From Gramella jeungdoensis (GTDB taxonomy: Bacteria; Bacteroidota; Bacteroidia; Flavobacteriales; Flavobacteriaceae): 64,000 bases of DNA. Below the pieces are notes generated by a model. That model saw only the letters and a list, made by a program, of their open reading frames with translations, searched no databases and was not told the origin of the DNA. How positions within the stretch are numbered: the stretch's first letter is position 1; every line of letters begins with the position of its first letter. The translations under genes and the position numbers were made by a program. The DNA is taken from contig NZ_JAMSCK010000008.1 in the NCBI RefSeq assembly GCF_023805255.1, forward strand, positions 1-64,000, written 5' to 3'. This document shows positions 34,331 to 42,828 of the stretch, in pieces.

Positions 34331-34783
34331 TCAAGTTTTCCCGTAACTCATAAGCCGGTAATAATAAAAGGCAGGAAGCAGAATCAGCAGGAAAAGTGGA
34401 TGAATGAGAAATCGGCGCACATAGAATAAGGCCAGATAATGCTCACGCTCGATATTCAGCACCAGGAAGATGAATACAGAAGTTGCCATAATATACAGCG
34501 CGGCATACAGCAGTATTGAAAACTTGAGGATTCCCAGGTCTCTGAAGCATATATAGATTATAGCCAAAGAGATAATTGAATTCAAGGAATATCTAAGGCT
34601 AAGATTGATCATAAGCTTTGCCATATCCATGGGTGGAATGATCCCTAGCAGGTAATCTGACTTAAAGAACACTATGAGCGGATCATAAAAGAGATCCTGC
34701 TCAAAAAATCTTATTGCCGCCAGCAGTAGGGTTAAAATCCCTATTTCTACTATACGATATCTTCTTTTTATCCTTTTTTCCAC
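34331..34783 (-). CDS. exosortase F system-associated membrane protein
   Basis: A 150-residue inner-membrane protein with about four helices (residues 12-30, 65-82, 85-108 and 125-143). Its position directly after XrtF, its size and its RRFLIHPLFLLILLPAFYYYRL ending region fit the XrtF-associated family of Flavobacteriia (TIGR04127, recalled). The start is a GTG at 34781-34783, inside the end of the XrtF gene (16-base overlap); the first ATG lies too far downstream to be the start. Likely needed with XrtF for sorting of surface proteins; the mechanism is unknown. Confidence 0.8.
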   Translation of the reverse strand: MEKRIKRRYRIVEIGILTLLLAAIRFFEQDLFYDPLIVFFKSDYLLGIIPPMDMAKLMINLSLRYSLNSIISLAIIYICFRDLGILKFSILLYAALYIMATSVFIFLVLNIEREHYLALFYVRRFLIHPLFLLILLPAFYYYRLMSYGKT

Positions 34784-35313
34784 ACCGAATAGATTCTAAC
34801 CCAGATTAACCATAGTATAAATACTGTACCGTAAATGGCAAGCGGAAAAAACACGGAGTGCATAAAACCTGAATACTGGGGATATTCATAAATACTAACG
34901 GCGAGGATTACGATTCGCAAAATATTCGCCACATAGATGATCACCGATCCTGCAAAAATATACATGAAAGTACTTAAAGGCCGCCCAAAGAAAGCCAGCA
35001 CGAAAGAAATAAAAAGAATTATGATGCTCGCCGAATTACAGCCTTCTACAATTCCGGCAAGAAAAATGTCTTCTACCATTAATTTCATGGATAAACCTGT
35101 GTGGTGCATCACCACTTCTGTTTCATATCCCAGACTTTCCATCAGTGTTCCGCTTTGCCTCGCTACAAGTTGTGTGAGAGGATCAGGCACCGGATTCTCT
35201 GTATCATACAGGATAAGATAGCCGTTATACAAGCTTGAAAAAAGGAAATAGCTGCCCAGAAAAATGAAAATAAATCGTAGAACAAGGCGGTATTTACGAA
35301 ATAAACTGAGCAA
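34768..35313 (-). CDS. xrtF: exosortase family protein XrtF
   Basis: A 181-residue polytopic transpeptidase-like enzyme that should cleave C-terminal sorting signals of exported proteins. The exosortase triad is visible: Cys92 in VEGCNSASI, Arg133 in NILRIVIL and His152 in GFMHSVFFP. Helices surround each. No ATG is available upstream, so the start is a TTG (35311-35313), 20 bases downstream of a TAAATTTG box. It forms a two-gene unit with the following membrane protein. No protein with a recognisable sorting tail is in this window. Confidence 0.88.
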   Translation of the reverse strand: MLSLFRKYRLVLRFIFIFLGSYFLFSSLYNGYLILYDTENPVPDPLTQLVARQSGTLMESLGYETEVVMHHTGLSMKLMVEDIFLAGIVEGCNSASIIILFISFVLAFFGRPLSTFMYIFAGSVIIYVANILRIVILAVSIYEYPQYSGFMHSVFFPLAIYGTVFILWLIWVRIYSVWKKG

Positions 35314-35332
35314 ATTACAGTACGGTTTTTAA

Positions 35333-35340
35333 CAAATTTA
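35333..35340 (-). promoter_or_regulatory. -7 box of the xrtF unit
   Basis: TAAATTTG on the minus strand, matching TAnnTTTG, 20 bases before the xrtF TTG start. A good -33 is lacking. It diverges from the GAF-gene box at 35377-35384. Confidence 0.4.
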
Positions 35341-35376
35341 TAGAAATCAAAGGCTCACTTTACACTTTAAATTGAA

Positions 35377-35384
35377 TACTTTTG
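35377..35384 (+). promoter_or_regulatory. -7 box of the GAF-domain gene
   Basis: TACTTTTG matches TAnnTTTG and lies 17 bases before the ATG at 35402. Because it sits inside an upstream extension of the same frame, it supports the later ATG as the true start. Confidence 0.5.
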
Positions 35385-35401
35385 CACTAAAGATTGTTAA
35401 T

Positions 35402-35857
35402 ATGCCATTTCAGAAACTCAAGCCCCAGATAGAAGAGATACTTCAAAACAAAAAAGAGTCGGTTGATAATCGGCTTTCGGAAGTTTGTGAATTATTGCAA
35501 ACCAATATCCCTTATTATGATTGGGTAGGCTTTTATTTCAAAAATGGCGATAAGGAAGAGTTGAAATTAAAGTCTTTCGCAGGTGAACCTACCGATCATG
35601 AAATTATTCCTTTTGGAAAGGGAATTTGTGGTCAGGTTGCGGTCTCTAACAAGAATTTTGTGGTGCCCGATGTAAAGGCACAGAACAATTACATTGCCTG
35701 CAGTATTCATGTAAAAGCTGAGATCGTTATCCCGCTTTTCGTAAATGGAGAGAATATAGGCCAGATAGATATAGACAGTCATACCGAGGACCCGTTCTCT
35801 CATGAAGATGAGATTTTTCTTGAATGGGTGAATAAAAAAGTAGCTGAGATATTATAA
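35402..35857 (+). CDS. GAF-domain protein related to free methionine-(R)-sulfoxide reductase
   Basis: A 151-residue cytoplasmic GAF protein. The segments YDWVGFYF, FGKGICGQVA, VPDVKAQNNYIAC and AEIVIPLFVNGENIGQIDIDS follow the fRMsr pattern. Of the three redox cysteines usual for fRMsr, two are present (GKGIC and YIAC). The first, in the loop after FAGEP, is replaced (TDHEI), so normal catalysis is uncertain. The frame opens 30 bases earlier, but the -7 box lies there, so ATG 35402 is chosen. Divergent from xrtF; this pairing is common in Flavobacteriia. Confidence 0.8.
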   Translation: MPFQKLKPQIEEILQNKKESVDNRLSEVCELLQTNIPYYDWVGFYFKNGDKEELKLKSFAGEPTDHEIIPFGKGICGQVAVSNKNFVVPDVKAQNNYIACSIHVKAEIVIPLFVNGENIGQIDIDSHTEDPFSHEDEIFLEWVNKKVAEIL

Positions 35858-35877
35858 ATCCTTATTTTATAAAATCA

Positions 35878-35909
35878 AAACCCTCTTAAAAAGAGGGTTT
35901 TATTTTTTG
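35878..35909 (+). terminator. terminator after the GAF gene
   Basis: CCCTCTT / AAGAGGG stem extended by flanking A and T pairs to 11 bp, a 3-base loop and a T-rich tail (TTTTATTTTTT). Confidence 0.85.
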
Positions 35910-35931
35910 ATATATAGTGTAAAAATCCTGA

Positions 35932-36027
35932 TCACAACAGAATTACAAGAATTAGAAATAAAAGGGTAAAGAACCCCAGCAGTTGTACAATAGAACTCAC
36001 ATAATCTTTTTCAATTTCATTACCCAT
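35932..36027 (-). CDS. 31-residue single-helix membrane peptide
   Basis: A short frame from ATG (36025-36027) to TGA (35932-35934). The peptide begins MGNEIEKDYVSSIVQLL and ends in one membrane helix rich in Leu, Phe and Ile. A purine-rich stretch (AAGAAAGAGAGAAGAG) directly before the ATG and a consensus TATATTTG box 23-30 bases upstream support real expression. No family was recognised. It is convergent with the GAF gene terminator and separated from dnaE by a gap of about 175 bases. Confidence 0.5.
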   Translation of the reverse strand: MGNEIEKDYVSSIVQLLGFFTLLFLILVILL

Positions 36028-36049
36028 CTCTTCTCTCTTTCTTTGGAAT

Positions 36050-36057
36050 CAAATATA
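36050..36057 (-). promoter_or_regulatory. -7 box of the 31-residue peptide gene
   Basis: TATATTTG on the minus strand, the same box as the rRNA-type and lysS promoters, 23 bases before the ATG. A TTA rather than TTG lies 21 bases further upstream. The interval 36058-36202 shows nothing else beyond AT-rich sequence. Confidence 0.5.
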
Positions 36058-36202
36058 GCAAAGCTAAACCCTGACTATTAACCATTTAACTAACTTTAAA
36101 TCTTTTTAAAATAAATTAAGGAAACATATGTAGGACGGAATCAGAATTTTAACGCGAACTTTAATTTTATCGATTTTTTTGGTCCAAAAAACTATCTGAA
36201 AA

Positions 36203-39193
36203 TCATGCGATTTTCACTTTAAAAGAATTATCTACCAGTCTCGGGTCCTGTGCCGTTTCCTGTCTTACAATACTGCTTATCCTTATCGAAACATAATCGA
36301 AACTACTGGCAACCGTCCCCCTGCAAAAATAGATTCCCTTCCCTCTTATAGGATATTTTTCTGAAGTATCCGGAAACTGAACAGTATCAAAAATATCGCC
36401 TTCCTTATCGTAAAACGTCCCGAAACGCATGATCTTGTTATTCACGGTTCCCGCGGTTCGTGTAGTAATAAGATTTCCATAGATTTCGATCTCCCTTCCC
36501 ACATATTTCCCCAAGTCTTTTGCTTTTACACATTCCTTCATAGGATATTTTAATAATTCAAACTGACTGCAAAGCGGAAACCCCAGAAGTTCAAACTGAT
36601 CATAGGCCTCTACCAGCCGGGAAATCTCAAACTGGGGCAACTCAAAATCCCGGTACTTGGGTTTGAACAATAAGGGCTGGTTTATTCGGGATGTATTCTT
36701 GCTGAGTTTGAAATGAGCTTTCCAGAGCAGGTGATATTTATCGAATCCTGTAAATCTGAATGCATTTATCTTCAGCAGAATGCTGAGCTGTTCTATAGAG
36801 ATCGAAACCCTGTCAAGAAAATCCTCAAAACTGCCAAACTCTCCAAAGAACTGCCGGTTTTCCAGGATCTGCTGGATCACTTTGTCTTCCAGGTCCTTGA
36901 TATAGCCGAAGCCCAGGTATACATCCCTACCATAAATAACATTTGGGTGATCGCTTTTGTTAATACAGGGCGCATGTATTTTCCCGCCCCATCTCCTTAT
37001 CTCCTGAATATAGGTCTGGATATTATAAAAACCACCGCCATTGTTCAATGCCGCCACCATGAATTCCAGCGGAAAATAACGCTTAAGGTAAAGGCTTTGA
37101 TAACTCTCCACCGCATAAGAAGCTGAGTGCCCTTTAGGAAAAGCATAACCTGCAAAAGAAGATATCTGTTCCCATATCTCTGCCGTAAGCTCTGGAGAGT
37201 ATCCTTTTTCCTGGCAATTATTGTAATAAGTCTGCTCTACCCTTTCAAGATCAGCCTTTGCTACCTTCTTACCACTCATACCCCGCCTTAGAACATCGGC
37301 ATCTTCAAAATTTAGTCCGGCAAATATATGAGCTACCTTCATCACGTCTTCCTGGTAAACCATAACACCATATGTTTCTTTCATAATTTCAGCCATTACT
37401 GGATGTGCCTGTTTTCGTCTTTCAGGGTCTCGGTGACGTTTAATGAACTCTTCCTTCATCCCTGCGCTGGATACGCCCGGCCTAATCACCGAACTAGCCG
37501 CCACCAGGTTCATATAATTATCTGTTCTCAGCTTTGTAAGCAATCCTCGCATCGCAGGTGACTCTACATAGAAAACCCCCATGCAATCTCCTTTTTTCAA
37601 CAATTCATTGATATTAGGATCCTGGGTAAAAGCCTTATAATTTTCAATGTCTTTCAATTCCGCTTCCGGCTGATTCTTTTTAATAAGCTCAATGGCATCG
37701 GTGATCTTGGAGAGTCCGCGCTGGGCAAGAATATCGAATTTATGAATTCCCACATCCTCGCTGATGTTCATATCTATCTGAACCGTTTCAAAACCCTTGG
37801 GTGGCAAAAATGTTCCGCAATAATTATAAACAGAATCATTTAAAATGAGTATTCCTCCCGAATGTACACTGAGGTAATTTGGAAAACCTTCGATGAGTTT
37901 GCTATACCTCAACACCAGTTTCTCCAGGTGATCCAGTTCCCGGTAATTAAAATAGCCGTCTGAAAGCTTATCAATATTCTCCTTTGGAAGACCGAAAACC
38001 TTTCCCAGTTCCCGGGCAACCGCTTTGCGTTTGAAGGTGACATAAGTACCCATCAGCGCCGTGTTCTGATATCTTTCAAAGATATACCGCGTGATATCTT
38101 CCCGGTCCCGCCATGAGAAGTCGATATCAAAATCTGGTGGAGAAGCTCGATTCTCATTGATAAAACGTTCGAAGTACAGATCAAGCTCAATGGGATCTAC
38201 ATTCGTGATCCCGATGATATAGGCCACTATGGAATTCGCCCCGCTTCCCCTGCCCACGAAAGGATAATTCATGGAACGGGCATAACTAACAATATCATAA
38301 TTGATAAGAAAATAAGAGACGAATTTCAGTTTAATAATGGAAGCTAGTTCCTTCTCCAGCCTGTCTTTCACCTCCTGATCGGCTTCAGGATAGCGCCTGG
38401 ATAGATTCTTATCACAGAGTTCCCGTAACCGCCTGATATCTTCTGCTCCACTATTGCCATAAATCTTTAAATTCCGGTTCTGTTCCCTTCCAAATTCAAA
38501 CTCTACACGACACTGTGAGAGAATCTCTTTGGTATTTTCCAGGATATGGGAAAAATCTTCAAGTTCTTTCAGAATAGTTTCTGTCGGGATAAACCGATGA
38601 GAAAATGATCCCTGCTCGGTTTTAGGAAGCCTGCTTAAAAGTTCATTATTATCTATTGCTCTCAGTAAACGGTGTGCGTTATAATCCCTTTTGGTTTCAA
38701 AGCTCACTGTTTGAAGCAGCACCAGTTTATCTTTCAGGTTTTTATAGTTTGAAAACTTCAGCTTTCTAAGGTTTTCTATGGAAACACCTATAAATTCATT
38801 TTCCTTAAAATCGATTCTATTCTGAGTAGCTACCTTTTCAAAAGGATAAATAATAATACAGTCTGGCAAAGCAGGCGCATCGGGCTCGAACTTCTTCTGA
38901 ACATGAATATGCTTTGAAAGATGTTCGTTCAGCTGCCTAAAACCATCCTCGTTCTTTGCAATCCCAACATATTTCTGGTCTGCGCCACTCCTGAAATCTA
39001 TCCCCACTAGAGGTTTAAATTTGCTTTCTTTCTCTTGAGTCATTTTGAGAAAGCTAAGGCAAGCCGAGGTATTATTGATATCTGTCACCGCCAGGCACTC
39101 TACCTTATTTTTTTCGGCTAATTCACATAGTCGCTCCAGGGAAAAAGTCCCGTACCGAAGTGAATACCAGGTATGACAGTTCAAATAGATCAT
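36203..39193 (-). CDS. short DnaE-type DNA polymerase III alpha subunit, translesion partner
   Basis: A 996-residue C-family polymerase. The N-terminal PHP domain (1-200) is altered: NCHTWYSL instead of the metal-binding HSHYS pattern, so it is probably inactive for hydrolysis. The polymerase acidic motif is intact (SPPDFDIDFSW), followed by palm and fingers (FPKGHSASYAVESYQSLYLK) and a C-terminal OB fold (VGREIEIYGNLITTRTAG). Replicative DnaE is about 1150-1500 residues; this short form, overlapping dinB by 4 bases (ATGA), matches the damage-inducible DnaE2/ImuC role. Assignment as error-prone is inferred from context. Confidence 0.88.
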   Translation of the reverse strand: MIYLNCHTWYSLRYGTFSLERLCELAEKNKVECLAVTDINNTSACLSFLKMTQEKESKFKPLVGIDFRSGADQKYVGIAKNEDGFRQLNEHLSKHIHVQKKFEPDAPALPDCIIIYPFEKVATQNRIDFKENEFIGVSIENLRKLKFSNYKNLKDKLVLLQTVSFETKRDYNAHRLLRAIDNNELLSRLPKTEQGSFSHRFIPTETILKELEDFSHILENTKEILSQCRVEFEFGREQNRNLKIYGNSGAEDIRRLRELCDKNLSRRYPEADQEVKDRLEKELASIIKLKFVSYFLINYDIVSYARSMNYPFVGRGSGANSIVAYIIGITNVDPIELDLYFERFINENRASPPDFDIDFSWRDREDITRYIFERYQNTALMGTYVTFKRKAVARELGKVFGLPKENIDKLSDGYFNYRELDHLEKLVLRYSKLIEGFPNYLSVHSGGILILNDSVYNYCGTFLPPKGFETVQIDMNISEDVGIHKFDILAQRGLSKITDAIELIKKNQPEAELKDIENYKAFTQDPNINELLKKGDCMGVFYVESPAMRGLLTKLRTDNYMNLVAASSVIRPGVSSAGMKEEFIKRHRDPERRKQAHPVMAEIMKETYGVMVYQEDVMKVAHIFAGLNFEDADVLRRGMSGKKVAKADLERVEQTYYNNCQEKGYSPELTAEIWEQISSFAGYAFPKGHSASYAVESYQSLYLKRYFPLEFMVAALNNGGGFYNIQTYIQEIRRWGGKIHAPCINKSDHPNVIYGRDVYLGFGYIKDLEDKVIQQILENRQFFGEFGSFEDFLDRVSISIEQLSILLKINAFRFTGFDKYHLLWKAHFKLSKNTSRINQPLLFKPKYRDFELPQFEISRLVEAYDQFELLGFPLCSQFELLKYPMKECVKAKDLGKYVGREIEIYGNLITTRTAGTVNNKIMRFGTFYDKEGDIFDTVQFPDTSEKYPIRGKGIYFCRGTVASSFDYVSIRISSIVRQETAQDPRLVDNSFKVKIA

Positions 39194-40413
39194 TGTTTAC
39201 GGTGTGCCAGCACGATTGGAGGTTGTCCATTAAAAGGGTTACCCATTCTACCGATGGTCTTTACTTCCATTCCCACGGCCCTTTTCACGCTATGCTCCCC
39301 AAAGCGCTGCCTGATCTTATCCAGAGAATTGTAAAGACTGAGGATCTCTTCGGAATCTTCAAAAAGATTTATCTGATAGTGACCAGCCACAAGTCCGCTG
39401 AAACGAACCCCGATAAGCCTTATGAGTAAACGCCTCGTATAGAGTTTTTCAAACAGTTCCTCCACCTTCGGAATAAGGATATGATCGGCACTGGTATAGG
39501 AGATCTTAGCCTGTTTGCTCTGCGTCTGAAAATCGGAATACCTAATCTTCACTGTAATTACCGAGGCCAGTTTATTTCCTTTCCGAAGCTGGTAGGCGAG
39601 ACTTTCGGCCATTGCGACCAGTGTGGCATGCAACCTCACCATGTCTATGGTGTCACGGTTAAAGGTACGCTCGGTAGAAATGGATTTTCGCTCATGAAAT
39701 GGAACGATGGGAGGATCATCAATGCCATGAGCACGTTTCCAGATGATACGACCATTTTTACCAAGAACACTTTCCAGCATCTCCACCGGCATTTCCTGGA
39801 TGGTCCTTATCTTTCTCACGCCAAGATTCAGCAACGCCTGAAAGGTCTTGCTCCCTATCATCGGGATCTTATTGACTTCCAGCGGAGCCAAAAACCCCCT
39901 CTCCTCTCCTGCTTCGATATATTTTTCAGCATTGGGCTTGGCTTCCCCGGTAGCGATCTTGGAGACTATCTTATTTCGGGAAAGCCCGAAGGAAATGGGA
40001 AGTCCGCTTTCCCTGATGATGGTCTCTCGCAGTTCATGAGCAAATTTCTTCACTCCAAAAAAACGGTCCATTCCCGTAAGATCTGCATAGAATTCATCTA
40101 CACTGGCTTTTTCAAATGTGGGCACCTGACTTTTGATAATATCGGTGACCACTTCAGAATGATGCATATAGACGGACGCATCACCCCGAATATAGGTGGC
40201 ATGAGGACATAGCCTTCTTGCCATTTTCATGGCCATCCCCGAATGCACTCCAAATTTCCGGGTCTCATAACTACAGGCAGCGACCACTCCCCTATCGCCA
40301 AGACCGCCAACAATGAGTGGCCGTCCCTTCAACCGGGAGTCCTTCAGACGTTCTACAGAAACAAAAAATGTATCTAAATCCAGATGTAATATTGACTTAG
40401 TTTTACTCTTCAT
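39190..40413 (-). CDS. dinB: Y-family DNA polymerase (DinB/Pol IV)
   Basis: A 407-residue translesion polymerase. Catalytic acidic residues are in LHLDLDTFFVSVE (Asp12/Asp14) and ASVDEFYADL (Asp106, Glu107). The helix-hairpin-helix thumb region (VNKIPMIGSKTFQALLNLGV) and little-finger domain (about 240-360) are present, so it is full length and likely active, unlike many ImuB proteins. It overlaps dnaE by 4 bases. The usual LexA-like regulator gene is not adjacent. Two direct repeats that may be an operator lie between the -7 box and the ATG. Confidence 0.93.
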   Translation of the reverse strand: MKSKTKSILHLDLDTFFVSVERLKDSRLKGRPLIVGGLGDRGVVAACSYETRKFGVHSGMAMKMARRLCPHATYIRGDASVYMHHSEVVTDIIKSQVPTFEKASVDEFYADLTGMDRFFGVKKFAHELRETIIRESGLPISFGLSRNKIVSKIATGEAKPNAEKYIEAGEERGFLAPLEVNKIPMIGSKTFQALLNLGVRKIRTIQEMPVEMLESVLGKNGRIIWKRAHGIDDPPIVPFHERKSISTERTFNRDTIDMVRLHATLVAMAESLAYQLRKGNKLASVITVKIRYSDFQTQSKQAKISYTSADHILIPKVEELFEKLYTRRLLIRLIGVRFSGLVAGHYQINLFEDSEEILSLYNSLDKIRQRFGEHSVKRAVGMEVKTIGRMGNPFNGQPPIVLAHRKQ

Positions 40414-40416
40414 TTT

Positions 40417-40453
40417 GGATTATTTCCATTTAATAGGATATTTTCCAAATTTA
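40417..40453 (-). promoter_or_regulatory. dinB-dnaE promoter with a possible operator
   Basis: TAAATTTG on the minus strand (40446-40453) fits the -7 box. On the plus strand the near-repeats GGATTATTTCC (40417-40427) and GGATATTTTCC (40436-40446) lie 19 bases apart and cover the presumed start site, where a damage-response repressor could bind. No -33 TTG. Confidence 0.35.
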
Positions 40454-40510
40454 TAAAATCATCAAGTCATTTTCAGAAATTGAATGTTAAAAAATAGCCG
40501 AAAAAAATAT

Positions 40511-41767
40511 CTACATTCCGGTTCTAATAGCTTCCACCGGATCCAGCTTGGAAGCCGAAACGGCAGGAATAATTCCGGAGATCAGACCTATAACAGCCGA
40601 AACCAGGGTTCCGATAAGAATATTAAGCGGGGAAAGGACGAACTCGAAATCACCGGTAAACTGGGAAGCTATGATAGAAACCAGCCATACAATGAAAAGT
40701 CCAACCAGACCTCCAATAACCGAGAGTATGATCGCTTCAAAAAGGAATTGAGAAAGAATGAATTTATTTTTTGCTCCAAGAGATTTCTGGATCCCGATAA
40801 GATTTGTTCGTTCTTTTACACTTACGAACATGATATTTGCGATCCCGAATCCGCCCACCAGCAAAGAGAAACCACTAATTACGATTCCGATGATATTTAA
40901 CTGACCGGTGATATTATCTATAAAATCGGCAAAGCCCTGAAGCTGATTAATAAAGAAATTGTTGATCTCTCCGGGTTTAACCCCTCTCATGCTTCTCATT
41001 TCCTGCTCCAGCCTGGCAATGAATTCATCATTATCCACTCCGTCTTCAGGTTTAAGCACGATTTGTGGAAATACAGTACCTTTTGTGGTTCCATATACCC
41101 TTCGGGCAAAATTAGCAGGAACAAAAACCTGGCTATCCCTTGAACCTCCAAACAAAGACTGGCCCTGTTTCTTAAGAACCCCGATCACTGTAGCTCTACG
41201 GCCAAAAATCCGTATCTCTTTCCCGAGGGGATCGATCTCTCCAAAAAGATTGGAAGCAATCTCATGACCAAGCACGATCACTCCTGCACCAGCCACCGCT
41301 TCGGGTTCATTAAAAAACCGGCCTTTTTCAAATTCAAAAGCCTCAATGTCATAATATTCATGCGTAACAGCCCCAACATCCACACCTGTACTGGTGACAT
41401 CCCGGTATTTCAGGGAAGCCCCACCGGGAACACCCAGGGCAAAACTTATAGCCTCAATATCTGGCAGGTTTTTCTTTAAATTCTGGTATTCTTCATAAGT
41501 AACGTCAGGAAACTGTTCTCTCTTCCAGCGTGGAATGTCTGAAGGACCAAAATTGAACCTCATCACTACCACAGTGCTGTTATCTAAAGCACTAAGACTA
41601 CCAGTAATGTCTTTTTTCAGGGAATCAACCGCGGCAAGTACTGCTATAATCGAAAATATACCAATGGTAACACCAAGCAGGGATAGAAATGTTCTTAAGC
41701 GGTTATTCCTAAGCGCACTTAGCGCAAAATTGAAGCTTTCCTTAAGTACACGTAAATAGATTAACAT
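40511..41767 (-). CDS. MacB/FtsX-type ABC transporter permease
   Basis: A 418-residue permease with one N-terminal helix (TFLSLLGVTIGIFSIIAVLAAV), a large periplasmic MacB_PCD domain (about 45-250) and three C-terminal helices with the FtsX pattern (IGIVISGFSLLVGGFGIANIM, SVIGGLVGLFIVWLVS, LIGTLVSAVIGLISGI). Family members export peptides, antibiotics or lipoproteins with a separate ATPase. No ATPase gene is adjacent here. The FtsX domain ends ASKLDPVEAIR, as is typical. Confidence 0.9.
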   Translation of the reverse strand: MLIYLRVLKESFNFALSALRNNRLRTFLSLLGVTIGIFSIIAVLAAVDSLKKDITGSLSALDNSTVVVMRFNFGPSDIPRWKREQFPDVTYEEYQNLKKNLPDIEAISFALGVPGGASLKYRDVTSTGVDVGAVTHEYYDIEAFEFEKGRFFNEPEAVAGAGVIVLGHEIASNLFGEIDPLGKEIRIFGRRATVIGVLKKQGQSLFGGSRDSQVFVPANFARRVYGTTKGTVFPQIVLKPEDGVDNDEFIARLEQEMRSMRGVKPGEINNFFINQLQGFADFIDNITGQLNIIGIVISGFSLLVGGFGIANIMFVSVKERTNLIGIQKSLGAKNKFILSQFLFEAIILSVIGGLVGLFIVWLVSIIASQFTGDFEFVLSPLNILIGTLVSAVIGLISGIIPAVSASKLDPVEAIRTGM

Positions 41768-41872
41768 GATGTCGCCTGCTGGTTATAAAATTCAAGAATA
41801 GGACGCCTGCACTCTAAAAGTGTTACAATTTTTCATGTAATTCCTTCAGCTGGATTATAAATTTATAGAATT

Positions 41873-42613
41873 TTACCTGAGAATATCTGTACCCAGCAAT
41901 TTATCATTGGAATTATAGAACCATCTCCTGGTTTTCGGCATTTTAATTCCTTCAATTTCTTCAATACCTTCCAATAGGATGTATTCTCCACTATCGGGAA
42001 TTATCTCACCTGAAGTTTCATCTGTTTTAAAGAACTGATATGCTTCCAGCGCATAGGTTTGAGGGTTGAAGTAAAAATTCCATACATCACTCCCTACCCC
42101 TTCATCGTAGGTGACATTCACTTTTAAATATTCCTTATCCATAAAGGTCACCTCTTCCAGACTTTCCAGATTGGTCCCAAGATCCAGAAGCTTCATTGGA
42201 AGCCCGTAAAGGTATTCGTAATAGTCTTTATACAAATTCGCTCTATCGCAGTTCAGATCGTTATTTTCCGCTTCTTCAGATGAGAATTCCTGTCTCCCGT
42301 TCAGCTTTAAAATGCATTCATTTTCATCAATTATGTAGGTCTTAGTAATGGTATCTGTGCGGGCTTCTAACGAGAAATATTCGTTCGGAAAATCAATAAC
42401 CACCTTACTAAACCTGGAAGGTTTATCATGCATGCTTAATTCGATATTAAGCGTATCACTAAATGTTTTCCACTTATTGGAAGGATCGTGATAAGCTATA
42501 GACTTCAAAACAACATCTTCGGCTTTTTCCTCCTCATTTTTACAGCTTAGAGCGGCAAACAAAACCGCGATCAACAATCCAGTTACTTTTAATTTCATGA
42601 TCTGTGTTTTCAT
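41873..42613 (-). CDS. DUF6503-family lipoprotein
   Basis: A 246-residue lipoprotein (lipobox FAALSC). The mature part is predicted mostly beta strand, with segments such as WKTFSDTLNIEL, GSDVWNFYFNPQTYALEAYQF and YILLEGIEEIEGIKMPK, like an LolA-type half-barrel; the family name is recalled and the function unknown. The second ATG (M6, 42598) gives a standard lipoprotein signal and may be the true start. The 215-base gap to purH holds the purH promoter only. Confidence 0.7.
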   Translation of the reverse strand: MKTQIMKLKVTGLLIAVLFAALSCKNEEEKAEDVVLKSIAYHDPSNKWKTFSDTLNIELSMHDKPSRFSKVVIDFPNEYFSLEARTDTITKTYIIDENECILKLNGRQEFSSEEAENNDLNCDRANLYKDYYEYLYGLPMKLLDLGTNLESLEEVTFMDKEYLKVNVTYDEGVGSDVWNFYFNPQTYALEAYQFFKTDETSGEIIPDSGEYILLEGIEEIEGIKMPKTRRWFYNSNDKLLGTDILR

Positions 42614-42798
42614 TGCAATTTAGTTATTTCAAAAAAGCCATGATCACATCAAAAATATCCAGATTTAATTTCCACAAGATGGGACTAAAAAGGCCTATTC
42701 AAAAACCACCGGGAATGAAAACAACTCCAACTAAAACGTTATCATAAAAATTACTGATAATTAGCCAAATTGACTTTCTCATTTTTAGCTGAATTGGT

Positions 42799-42806
42799 TA
42801 CTTTTG
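42799..42806 (+). promoter_or_regulatory. -7 box of purH
   Basis: TACTTTTG, 22 bases before the purH ATG. A TTG lies 26 bases upstream (42770-42772), somewhat wider than usual spacing. No purine riboswitch fold was recognised in 42614-42828. Confidence 0.45.
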
Positions 42807-42828
42807 CAGCTTTAACAAACACAACACA

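Noticed and set aside
36195-36215. Hairpin GAAAATC/GATTTTC at the end of dnaE as a terminator
   Set aside because: It overlaps the stop codon and has no T-run on the minus strand; nearby TTTTTTGG/CCAAAAAA is too AT-rich to rely on.
42614-42828. Purine riboswitch upstream of purH
   Set aside because: No three-way junction with the conserved loops could be recognised, and the -7 box is only 22 bases before the ATG, leaving no room for one.
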